In this document: positions 27,432 to 38,086 of the stretch, piece by piece | Numbering within the stretch: the stretch's first letter is position 1 | Layout of the letters: every line of letters starts with the position of its first letter | Source of the DNA: Cloeon dipterum | Lineage: Eukaryota; Arthropoda; Insecta; Ephemeroptera; Baetidae | Direction of reading: 5' to 3' | Assembly (NCBI RefSeq): GCF_949628265.1 | Contig: NC_088788.1 | Span: forward strand, 21,438,335-21,502,334 | DNA length: 64,000 nt | Notes under the pieces: generated by a model | Databases searched by the model: none | Told to the model about the DNA's origin: nothing | Seen by the model: the letters and a program-made list of their open reading frames with translations, nothing else | Made by a program: the position numbers and the translations under genes

Positions 27432-29678
27432 TTCGGAACGCTCGAGATGTGTCTGTGCGAGTGGGGCCTTCGCCATGCATTCGGACTGGCGTGTTTTTTC
27501 CAACGCGCACACATTATGCATTGAATCCCAAAATTTGTGACGAGCTGATTTATATAAATGAAAATCAACACGGTTAATATGCTTGACGCGCGTTTTCTAA
27601 AAGATTTTGCGACAATTTTCGTTCCTGCAGGATGACAATAATATGGAATATCAAATGCGAGTCCTTTATCAGGTTTTTTTTGTTTCTTGTGCGATATTCA
27701 TTATTGTAAAGAAAAGGATATCTATGAAAAGTTTGCAAGCTGATCCTAAAGAGCTCGGTTTATCCGTTTTATGAAATGATTCTTAAGAGAAAGGTTAAAA
27801 ATATGCATATTTCTGTTAAATTATTGAGACAAAAAATTTTAATTTCGTAGCAGAGCATGCTCAGAACCTGACAACCTTTAAAATTAGCCTAACTTGCTCC
27901 AACAATGAATATTTCATGGGAATCCCTCGTAAAAGCATTTACCAGTGAAAACAATCGATTGCAAACAAAATTCTAATTAAAATCATAAAATAAATGAAAC
28001 GGTGTAATAAATATAAACATAAAATTGCTAAACTATACTGAATGTCTGCACATTCGTATAAGAGCAGAACGATAAACTTGTTAGACCTTTGCGCTTTTTT
28101 CGTGTAATAAGCGGAGAGTGAATGCGACGGTGGGTGTTGAGCGAAAAGAGAACAAAAGATGTGAGGCATACGTGTTGTTCTAAATACCAAACCAACCCCC
28201 CAAATTTATAAATTTGAAAATTTTGTCATCGTTCCCCTTTATCGATTTTGCTTTGAAACGGGAGCCGAATCGCACTGACTCTTTATTGAATAAACAAATT
28301 CCATCGAGATTATGCAATTTCGAATCAGCTCATATTTTCCTGTATAAAAACATATCTGAATCGAATAGGACATTTTCCACCGCAGTTCAGTACTGTTTAT
28401 CATCATGTTTTTGGGCATGAATGACGATTAAAGGACAATATACAATTCCATACCTAAAGGTTAAGGCGGGGAAGACAAAACACATGTTAAACCAGCACTT
28501 ATTGATGGACTATGTAATCATTGTTGTTGCCACAAATAAAAATGAAATGTTCGTTATAGCTGCCCGCTTTTTCACTTTCGTTCAGCGATTTTCTTATTTT
28601 TCACTTTTTGCAACACTTTTATGCCATTCTTTATTTACGAGTGTTTTTCTACTCGAGCTTCTCTCTCAGTGGAAAAAAACAATAAATCGGACGCTATCAC
28701 AGGCACACGCTCTAAAGGAAAATGGCTTCGATGCCAATTGATTTCACTCGGATTGTTTGCTCTTCGGCTTTTTTGCCATTCACGCAATTTCGCTGCCGCC
28801 CTTTCGAATGTAAAGAGCGTTGCATTTCAGGCACAAACGCACACATATAATCTGCCTGCTGCGTCTATTGGTCGTCTAACAATTCAGCAGCGCGGCTAAA
28901 TCCCGCCGGGAAGCGGCGGCGTGCCTTTCGTTTTCCACTCCATGAAACACAGAGCAACTCTCGGCTCGTACCGGCATTAAAGAGCGAATTCTCATTAAGC
29001 GCAGCCTTTCTCAATTAATTCTGGATTCGCAACAGACAAAACGCGCGTGTGGCTTATGAGAAAATAACATAGGAGACTGAAAAGACGCTCGCTCCGCCTC
29101 CGCGCAACTTAGCTGTTGTGAGAGCAGTGCGGGCGGCATAGAGTGTGCCTTTGCTTCGCCTTGGTATTCCACTTAATTATCGGCGCATTATCTTTTAATT
29201 GGGCCTGCCTCGGTTTCGGTCAATTTTCTCCGGCTTTATCGCAGCTGCTCTAAACAACTGACGCAAGCTATTTTTGCCAGGCGCGATTATTCAATCGCGA
29301 GCTGAGGCTTTTATGAAAAGCGCCGATTCGTTTTATTACATGGAGCTAAAACGCGCTTTCCAAAGATATATCTAATTTTAATTTTGCTTCCAACAAACGA
29401 ATCATTATTTTGATTTTATTTTCTTTAATAAGCTATTTTACTATCTTTTAAAGAACTGGATTGTTCTGAGCCAAATTGTTTGTGTGCGTTTATTAGATAT
29501 CAATTATTTTCATATATTCAATATGGCATAAATTTATATGAACTGGTTACATCAGATAAATTGATTAAAATAAATTAAAACCTTATCATAATTTTAAAAA
29601 TAAAATAAAACAGGGAAAAGCTTAGCCCAATTTTGAAATTTATCAATGTTGTCGCAAACATTCCAGAAATTTTTTAAT
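27432..29678. other. 3' region of the DIP-like gene and tail-to-tail spacer with CFAP57
   Basis: This holds the 3' untranslated region of the + strand gene and the 3' end of the - strand CFAP57 gene. Candidate AATAAA signals for the DIP-like transcript lie at 27989-27994 and 28006-28011. For CFAP57, on the - strand, they lie at 29489-29494 and 29415-29420. A CpG-richer patch at about 28.85-29.3 kb is unexplained. No further coding exon was recognised. Confidence 0.6.
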
Positions 29679-32600
29679 CTAGTCGGGCTGCGTTTCAACA
29701 CCTGCTTCAGGCACTTTTTGCTCAATTCTCATTTGCTGCAAACTATTCAGTTGCTTCATCAAACTGATGCACTCTCTCTTCAAAGCGTTCTTTTCGCCCC
29801 TGTGCACTTCGTCCTGTATTCTCAGCTTTTTGACAAGTGAATCGTTGAGCGCCTGGAGGGTCTCCACCTGCCGCTTCAACTCCAGCAGCGCTTCCTCTGG
29901 GTGCTCGTCTTCCAGCGAATCCCTCTCACGGCCGTAGTCGCTGTACAGGGCCTGTTCGAACCAAATATTTATGATATTTTACAACTTTCAGTAAAATTTG
30001 TATAATATACCGCTGCAACTTCAGCCAATCTGCGAGGCTGTTGAAGGACGCCGCCTAATTGGTGCACCCTGGCCCTGATGCGTTGAATGTCTCGCAATGT
30101 GTCGCGGTGCTTTGTCTTTTCCAAAGTGGCTTGTTTCTGATTTTGCTTGATCTGGCTCTGCAGGTTTGCCATTTCGACCTCTAGTTGTGCCCGCAAGCTT
30201 CGCTCCACTTTCAGTTCATTTGTCAGCTGAACATTAATGGCGTACATATTCATTAAAATATAGAGACGCGATTATTTTGTGCTATATATTATACCTGTTC
30301 AATTTCTTGAGTCTTCTCCCGGATGATCGCTTCCTTTGGCTCAATGTGCCTGGTCATCAGGTCGAGATGGAGGCTGATGTTGGCTTTGTCTTTAATAAGT
30401 TCCTCTACCTGTCGTTTAGTGCTCATTAAATCTTTCTCCTTATTCTCTAGGATGATGTTGTTCCGCTCCATAAGCTTTTTTTGCTCCGCAATAAACTGTT
30501 CCAAACTGGCCACTGTACTCTTTAGCTGGTCTATCTCTGCTTGAAGAATTTCGATGCGCTGTTCAAACTCCATAATTACCTCTTGATTGCTGAAATTTTG
30601 AACCAATAACAAATGAGTGTCAGGTGGTGCAACACTAGAAATATAGCAAATGATTGTTCGCACAACAATAGTTTTTTTTATATTTTACCCGGACATTTTC
30701 TTTTTGGCGCTCTGAAGTTGCCCTTGAGTGCGTTCCAATAGGTCCACCTGCTGCCTCACGGCTGTTTCATGGCGAGTTTTCAGTTCGATTATTTCTTTAT
30801 CCGCGTCAAATTCAATTGAACGTACAACTTCTTCGTGCTCTAATTTTGTTCTTTCCCTTTCGTCCAAAAGCTAGAGATTGTAAGATGAATAAATTTGTAT
30901 AAATTTTGTCCCCTCCGCAATTTTAACAAAAATTAACCTCTTCAATTTGCTTTTGCAGGAGGCTTGAAATTTCCGCTTGCTTGTCTTGAATAAGCCTCAT
31001 TTCCAAGTCAGACTTTTCACAAATGTCCTTCATGAGTCTGAGCAAAATAAAATAAAGTTCCATCAATTTACGTAATTAAGCTATTTGAGCTTCTACCGTA
31101 CTGTTCATATTTTCTTTCCTGCAACTGTAACTGATTTTCCAAGCGCTCCACCTTTTTGTACTGTACAATCAGCTTTTCTTGGTACAAATTATCCATTTTG
31201 GCCACAGTAGTCTCGTGCTGGCCTAAAAAATCTTCAAATCGTTTCATTTGCTCCCGCAGCTCCTTGTCGTGCCCGCTTTTCATTAGCTCCATTTCCCGTC
31301 TCATTTCCGCTTCGTCCCTCTCCTTTAGTTCCCTCATCTCAACCGTTCCCTTGGTGAACACCATCTCTTGGTATTCAAGTGCGTCATTTTTCTCTTTCTG
31401 CTGGTATTGGAGTCGTGACGAGAGGGTGTTGTTTAGATCTCTCAGGTCGCGAAGGTTCTTCCGGCCAATCAGCACCTTCTCTACCGATCCAATGGACTTT
31501 TCATCGTAGTTGGCAAAGTTATCCTCCAGTTTCAAAATGCATATTGATCCATCCTCCGAGCATGTGAAAATAATTGAGCAGTCGTACGAAGCCACAATCT
31601 AATCATAAATAGCGTTAGAAATAAAAAATGCACAATATTTTTTGCATTTCATATTAAAATATTCTAAAATACTCGGCCAGCGTACGTTTAAAACTAAATT
31701 TTATTTCGCATCGCAATACTTGCTGGCAGATTTTGAGTAGAACTTTCCGTTCACCTTTGTGATAGGCGCGCTATGAATGCAACAAAATGCGCTGATCAAT
31801 CCGTCATCGTTGAAGGGCAGCGCGTAAGCAATCAGCGAACCGCACCTGCTGCCCACCAGCAAAGTTCTGTCATTCCTAATCACAGTGGTGACGGTAAATT
31901 CCAAATTTTTGATGTCACTTTTTACGATTCGCTCCACCTGTTTTCAACAATTTTGTGAAATTTTAATACTTGTAGAAAATATAGTCTCGTTCCGACCTTG
32001 TTGCTTTGAATAACTTGAACAGACGCATCGCCTTTCATCAGAAAGCTAGTTTTACCTCTGCCAACAGTGCTTACACCGAGGAAGTGGCTTCCTTTAGTTA
32101 CCATTTCTTCTAGCCGCTCTCCTGTTGCAGAATCCCAAGTGTAAATTGCTCCATCCGCTCCGCAAGTTACGAGTTTAGTACCGTCCTGAGACCAAGCGGC
32201 GCTTTCGACCTGTTTCAGAATAATTATGTCTCAATTAAACTAAGCAAATACCCGCACATCTTGTGTATTTTAAAAATGAAAAACCCACAAAAGGGCGTTT
32301 AGCTAGCAAATTTTTTCACGTACCCTTGCGCAATGTCCACTAAGGGAGAGTTTGCTAACAAAGGAAACAATGGAGACAATGTCGACTTTGTTCGCGTACA
32401 CCACGGCAAATAAATCGCCGCCGGGGCTGAACTGAACATCAATGCAGTCAGCAGCGGCAGCCGTTCGGATCATTTCTAGATCGTCCAGCTCGATGCTCAT
32501 CAAGCATACGCATTCTTTGAAAAGAACAAGTGTGTATAAACCTAAAATGAAATAATTTTTTATTAAAGCAGAGGAAAATCCTATTTTTTTATACCCAGGG

Positions 32601-34483
32601 GATGAACCGACACGCTGACAGGTGGGGTGTCAAATTTTCTCAGCAGCTCCTGCTTGCCCGTGTCGTAATTCCACACGCGCACGGTGGCGTCTTGGGCACC
32701 GCAGGTTACGAAAATAGACCTCCACACGCAGACCGAAAGACCGACCACGGGTCCCAAGTGAAGGGGCTCCCCAAAGGGATGCATTGGCTCGATTTCACTC
32801 GCGCCAGAGAGCTTTGCTTGAAATAGCTGCGCCTCCTCGGTGCTGCAGGCGAGCGTGGAGCAGTCGGGGCTAACCGCGAGAGACCAGACAGCGCGGCTGG
32901 CACCAGGTTTGGGGCTGTAGGTCGTTTTCAGAAGGTAAGTCTGGCCCGGCTCAAGAGTGAATCGCGCCACTTGACACGGCTCGCCGAAACCAACCAAAAA
33001 TCCCTTTTTGAAAGCCACTACAGACGTCACTTTTTCTTTTGAAGCCCGAGGAATACTTTCCTCCCAGTTTCTAGAGTTTAAAATTTGAACATAAAATATT
33101 TTGTTTATAAACTATTAGAAGCTTAACTCATTTTTAGAGGGCAGAGAAACTTTCTGTAGTCCGTAAGCGCGGAAAACCGCCCGCAACTCATTGGACTCGA
33201 TGAGCAGCAGCCTTCCATCGTCAGTGCCGGCTAAAATGCGGTCGGAAGTAAGCCAAGCAACACTGCTTAAAGGATAATTTTGCGCTTTGTAAAATCCAAA
33301 CTGCCGCCAGGAGCCGTCAACCAATTGCAGAAGTCGGAATAAGTCCGGTCCAACCAACGCTAAAGTTGCAGCGTCACTTGGATTGCAAGCCACCTGCGAT
33401 TCAATTAATTATAGCTTACTTTGTGCCAACATAAACTATATGTGTATATCATGTATATTAAATAAGTTTAATGCTACTGAAACATCAAGTATTTTATTCA
33501 TTCAATAAAAGTTTTATTAACTTTAAATTTAATAAAAAAATATAAATATCAGGAACACATCAAAAAATTATGCTGGCAGGGCCTCCTTGTGCTACATATT
33601 AAAAGGACTCATATATCGACAAGACCCGAAAAATAATAAATAATTGAATCTAATAAACAAATTAAATATAAGAATTAAACTGACAATAATTAGTGCTTCT
33701 GACGAAACAAGAAACGCCTGCAAATGTGAAAGTATGCAACCGGCTCATCATTCAAGTTGTGCGGGCAGCAGACAAGTTGAACGCTTTTTTATATTTTGCT
33801 AGATCTTACAATCAGTAGAAGTTGAAGAATTCGATTGAATAGACAACTCTAATAGGAGCAGTGACCTGCTTTACTGGAACGTGTGGCTGAGCTGCCATAT
33901 TGGCTCTGGTTTTGCTGTCCAGCGTCTTGGAAGCAACATTGTAGCAGAATAGCATCCAGTCAGGCTCGGTGGTAATCACAATTATCAGCTGCCCGTCGCA
34001 TGAAAATTGAAGGCACGCGATGTCTTGAGCGCTCGAATCACTCGGTATTTCGAGACTTGCAAAATATTGCAAATTCGAAGTGGAGTACAACGACACTTGC
34101 GGACTGCCGCCTCCTTCCGCACATGCGACCACATCCCTTAAAAATGGAAAATATTTAGAGCTGAATGGAATCAAGTAAATAATCAAATACTTTTTAGGAC
34201 TGATGCAAATAGCATTGATTGGCTTCAGTTTGTTGTGGAGATGAATGTACTTTTGGCTCCGAGGATCTTGAAGGCTGTGTAGCACTAGCACTCCGCCAGC
34301 TGGATAGATAATGCATTCATTTGATGCAAAATGGACATTGTGAGTAGTGCTGGGCTTCAAGCCGTAAATGAAATGAGGTTGCAAAGCAAGGTTTTGTTTC
34401 GCAACCATTATGCGCTTATTTGCATGTTGCTTATTTGTATCCTCATAACTAAGCAAGCCAAGTTTGTTGCCATGACTACCCAT
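29679..34483 (-). CDS. CFAP57: Cilia- and flagella-associated protein 57 (WD-repeat plus coiled coil)
   Basis: Thirteen coding exons read on the minus strand: 34483-34191, 34136-33866, 33393-33128, 33070-32595, 32514-32324, 32209-31997, 31937-31755, 31598-31102, 31037-30938, 30870-30689, 30589-30295, 30226-30011, 29951-29679; 1151 residues. About residues 1-640 are WD repeats (DATVRVWNYDTGKQEL; GADGAIYTWDSATGERL; SEDGSICILK). The remaining roughly 500 residues are charged heptad-rich coiled coil with the family landmark RHIEPKEAIIREKTQEIEQ. CFAP57 is an axonemal protein involved in ciliary and sperm-tail motility, associated with regulatory/dynein complexes. A non-coding 5' exon probably ends at 34599 (TTTG|GTAAGT), spliced at 34540. 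The ATG at 34483 is the first in frame. Oddity: joining exon 4 to the obvious TTTTAG acceptor at 32543 breaks frame. The acceptor before 32514 restores it but shortens a WD repeat. Length is slightly below the roughly 1250 residues of vertebrate homologues. Confidence 0.9.
33394..33865 (-). other. Unusually long CFAP57 intron
   Basis: This 472-base intron lies between VPVKQ and VACNPS. Most other introns of the gene are about 55-80 bases (the exon 8/9 and 9/10 introns too). The donor is CAG|GTCACT, weaker than its neighbours, and reading through it gives a stop after about 18 codons. No element boundaries were seen. Confidence 0.7.
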
Positions 34484-34747
34484 ACTTAAGGGGAATATGT
34501 TTCCAGTCACTGGACTACGATTGATATTTTCAAGGCTGCACTTGAAATATTATTAACGCTTCAAATATCATGCTTCCAGATAGCAATTGTGTACTTACCA
34601 AAGACTAATTATTATTACCGCAAATAAGTCCTCAAGACAGATTTGACGTGTTTTTTTGTTTTAGATGGAATAACGTTTTTTCTTTCAAGGAGAAATCAAT
34701 ATAAAAAAATCAATGATATTCAATAAGAAATGTTATTTATCAAACAA

Positions 34748-34753
34748 TTTATT
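34748..34753 (-). terminator. Poly(A) signal AATAAA overlapping the GPAA1 stop codon
   Basis: On the minus strand the end of GPAA1 reads GAA TAA A, so the termination codon lies inside a perfect AATAAA. Cleavage 10-30 bases on would leave a very short 3' untranslated region. This would fit in the roughly 150-base gap before the CFAP57 5' exon. Confidence 0.6.
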
Positions 34754-37331
34754 CAGATTTGACTTTCTTTTCCTCTTGTTTAGGAGCAGACGAGTTCAAT
34801 ACACACCACAAAATCATCCAAATGGGAAACAAAATGACACAACCAGCTGTTAGAATCCAGTTTCCATAGATGTATCTGTCCATGGTGCTGAACATCAGTG
34901 ACTGCTTGATGGCATCAAACACAATGGCCGAGGTCAAGTTTTCGAAGGAAAATGCATAAATGGCGGAACCAGAAACAGCAATAGAGAGAAGCACAATGGG
35001 ATGAAACACCAGCATCAGCAATCGGAGGAAAAGCTTCCTGAAACTAATTTACGAAATAATTATTTTACTGGTGGCACATGTAGTAAAATACAACACCTTC
35101 CACTTGATTGAACATCTAAAAACAATGCTATTGGCGTGTAGAGAACACCAGTGAGAAGGGCCAGCGAGACATTGTGCATTCCAACAGCAACCATTGCGAC
35201 AGAGAACTCCAACAGAACCAAAATATGAAGCAGTGGAGCACTACTCCAAAGGTTTATTTTTTTCCTGAAATCAAACTGCCATATAAGAATCAATTAAAAG
35301 CAATAGGAAATAACTTACAGTCGAAGTGCGATTGGTAAGAGCACAGAGATGGCAGAAAAAATGAAGAAAGCTAGTGATATAGCGTCGATGGTCATGAGTC
35401 CGAATTCAAGTCCCAATCTGCTGAATGTTTCTGTTTGGGTCACAAGCAACACTCCAAAGAGGTGGATTGATATCCAGGTGACTCCAATGGTTTGTACAAC
35501 AGACGGCCAGTCAGTGACGTTTGCGGGACTCTCCTCTTGGATTGCTTCATTCAGTTTGAGCCACATCGCAAAAGCCCTGATCAAAAGCCCGCCGGCCAGA
35601 AGGCAAACACACGGAATGTACAGACCTGTAAAAGGGTAATTGTTCAGAGTAAGGTGTTGAGTTAAATTTGTAGATTTTCCTGACCAATTGAGATGTATCT
35701 ATTGCTTGAGGGCAAAAGGTAGAAGAAAAACGACTGGTGGAACCGCTCAAGCAGATTGTTCAAGCTTCTGAATACACCCTCCATTATCCTAAAATGAAAA
35801 TTTTTCTCAATATGGTTCATTGAAACTTCCGCTTGTTTTGGGCACATTTGCATGACTAGTTTTGAATAAATATTTTTATTACTGATACTAACCTTCCAAC
35901 TTGATAAAAACCAGGCCCATACTGACGCTCTTTGTTTTCAAACCCTTCAATGGTGACTGCAGATATTCCATATCTTCAGTGAAATAGAAAGATTCAATTT
36001 ATTTTTTGTATTCTCATTCAGAAAAAACAAACAATTAACCTCAAGAATAGACCATGGTTTCCATTTGGAACGCCCGCAGCCTGTGTTGTAACCATCAACA
36101 TGAGCGTCTTCAAAGACTTAAGATAAGAGGACAGAGTCAAGTGACCCTCCCAGCTCTCTTCATTGTGGAATGTGTGGCGAACATTCTCCTTGGAGCTCAT
36201 CCTGTGGACTAAGTTGACCAAATCCAAATTCGGAAGCTGTCCATTCAGTCCTTCGATTTTGACATTGAGGTGGCTAATAACCTCTCCGTACAGCTCCAGG
36301 TTGATTGCGGCCTGTGCATGAGAGTTCCAAAATTAATTTTCTAACTTATTGTCAGTGAGACGATCAAACTCACCTGAATTGCACCTGATCGTCCTTTGAG
36401 GTCGTTATGCTGCAAAATTCCTTTACCACAGCTGACCTGGTGGTAAGCTTCAAGCCACGCCTGCACCCCTAGTTGCTCATGCTGGGTGTATAGGAAAATG
36501 ATATCCTTTGCCCAGTATTTTTGTTCTGATGGCAAATGTTGCAGACCGTGAGTAAAAAGCTAATAATTGAATAATTTGCCTTACTTCGGAAATACTTTGC
36601 GAGTGATAAGGACAGGGCAACTCCTGGAAGAGTGCCGATGTTAGAGCTTGCCACTGGTCTGTATGGGATCGACAAAACAAGCGCTTCAGTGCTTGCAGCT
36701 CTCGGGGCTCGGATTATGCCATAAATATTTTTCCCAGTGTAGTTCTGTCAAAATATTTTATCTCAAACCATTCATTTATATCAATTTATTTGCTTACAAC
36801 GCCAAGTCCCATGGGATAGTTTAGCGAATACTCGTGGGTGTACACATCTAATCCGATTTGTCTCAGTTTGGACCTAAGCCAGGTGTATGGCATATCATTT
36901 GGATACCTATCAGCCTCAGTCTTCAGCTCTTCGTACAGATTTTTGGCGATAACTTTGTCGTTGAACTCTCCCTTGACCAGTCCTGGTAGAAGTGCATTTT
37001 CCGAAAAGTACGTGCCTAAAAATTTTTTACACATTTAAATATATTCGTTTATAACAAAAGCAAATAAATAAGCATAATTGTGTACGAAATCGCATCACTC
37101 GCTAAAATAGCGCCAAATGGTGTCCAATATCTTTTTTTAATCTTATCTACATAATATTCGATATATTGATGTACTTTAAAAACTCTCACCTGCATTATAA
37201 GGTTCATATACGATCAGCAAGAACCAGGCAATGCTCGCAACATACATTAGCAAGCAAAGCCGGCTGTGGTAGTGGACTAGATATTGGGAAAATTTGCCGC
37301 GCCCTGCGCCTGGATCAGTGAGGAGACCCAT
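34749..37331 (-). CDS. GPAA1: GPI transamidase component GAA1 (glycosylphosphatidylinositol anchor attachment 1)
   Basis: Ten exons, minus strand: 37331-37190, 37015-36798, 36744-36585, 36525-36374, 36311-36040, 35973-35893, 35788-35685, 35625-35319, 35264-35097, 35037-34749; 630 residues, about the length of human GPAA1 (621). GAA1 is the multi-pass ER subunit of the GPI transamidase, which transfers preassembled GPI to proteins after removing their C-terminal signal. Visible landmarks are the MGLLTDP start followed by a first membrane segment ([18 protein letters not shown]), [11 protein letters not shown], the luminal M28-peptidase-like region ([47 protein letters not shown]), [15 protein letters not shown] before the membrane domain, and several hydrophobic helices to the end. 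The tail KVKSE fits a KxKxx ER-retrieval motif, if cytosolic (inference). It is head-to-head with PGM2 and lies about 150 bases upstream of CFAP57 on the same strand. Confidence 0.96.
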
Positions 37332-38086
37332 TTGTAGATGATTATTTTAGGAATGTATTTTTAGATGATATTTTTAAGTCAGCAAAATCCACGTTCAGCA
37401 AAATAGTACTACATTATATTTTGGCAAAAATTTGAGTGAAGGGAGTTGTCAGATTTGCGGCCCTAACAGCAGCCGGTTTTTGTTTACACACAAACTTCTA
37501 CAATTCCTACGCTAGGTGGCAGCTGAAACAATCGACCTTCAAGAACACGCCGCTTCTGCGTGCTCCTGTCATGTCAACTCCGCCCACGTCCATTTGACTG
37601 AAGGAAAGGAGAGGAGCAGCAAGAAGCAATCGCCAAGCGGAGGAGCAAGCAAGGAGCAGCAAGCAGCCCAGAGTTGAACCAAAATACTTTGACGCTTTGC
37701 TAGTAGGTTAATTTCTTAAAGCAATATTTTTACGAGACCAATGGATTTTCGATCAAGTTTGATCTTGGTATAATTAGTTTTTGTTCAGTTTTATTCCCAG
37801 TTTGCCTAAATGTAGATAAAATGCATAAACACAAACCGAGAAAATTGTTTTCCACCAATATGTGTACACAGGCTTGTAAGGAGGGTACAGTAACAGATCT
37901 TTAATAATAATTATCTTTTTCAGGACTAGCAAGATAATTCAGTGGAATTCATTGCTCTTTGCCAACGTTGCTTACAAAACTATTATTGCGACATTTCAAT
38001 AAGGTAAAACCGAAATCATTTCATAACACAATTTTCCAGCAATTTTACCATTTTTACCTTAGCAGCTGGTCCAAGAAGTGTCAAAG
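37332..38086. promoter_or_regulatory. Divergent promoter region between GPAA1 and PGM2
   Basis: The start codons of the two genes face away from each other across 755 bases, so transcription must start within this stretch in both directions. The first part, about 37.43-37.68 kb, is GC-richer and has AGGAGCAGCAAGC-type repeats. A CTCF-like motif lies at 37509-37523. The PGM2 side probably contains a 5' untranslated intron: a pyrimidine-rich acceptor, TTTTTACCTTAG, ends at 38062, only 24 bases before the ATG. A donor near 37707 (AGTAG|GTTAAT) is a guess. No TATA box was recognised. Confidence 0.6.
37509..37523 (+). promoter_or_regulatory. CTCF-like motif
   Basis: ACGCTAGGTGGCAGC matches the core of the CTCF consensus (YAGRKGGCRS) at every core position. 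It lies between two divergent genes, a common location for insulator binding. This is a motif match only. Confidence 0.35.

Noticed and set aside
26981..27571. 196-codon open frames on both strands over the last DIP exon
   Set aside because: The GC-rich exon leaves other frames open. The real frame is fixed by the phase-1 splice at 27079, the ELKLPP continuation from Ig3 and the hydrophobic tail.
30227..30294. Possible early start of the CFAP57 exon at 30253 (MNMYAINVQ)
   Set aside because: No AG acceptor precedes it and the frame does not match the exon before. The TTAATGTTCAG acceptor at 30227 gives a 68-base intron and keeps frame.
33812..34510. CFAP57 N-terminal frame running on uninterrupted to a stop at 33812
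   Set aside because: An in-frame intron at 34137-34190 and the donor at 33865 are needed to join conserved WD-repeat sequence. The 3' extension ends in an unconserved tail.
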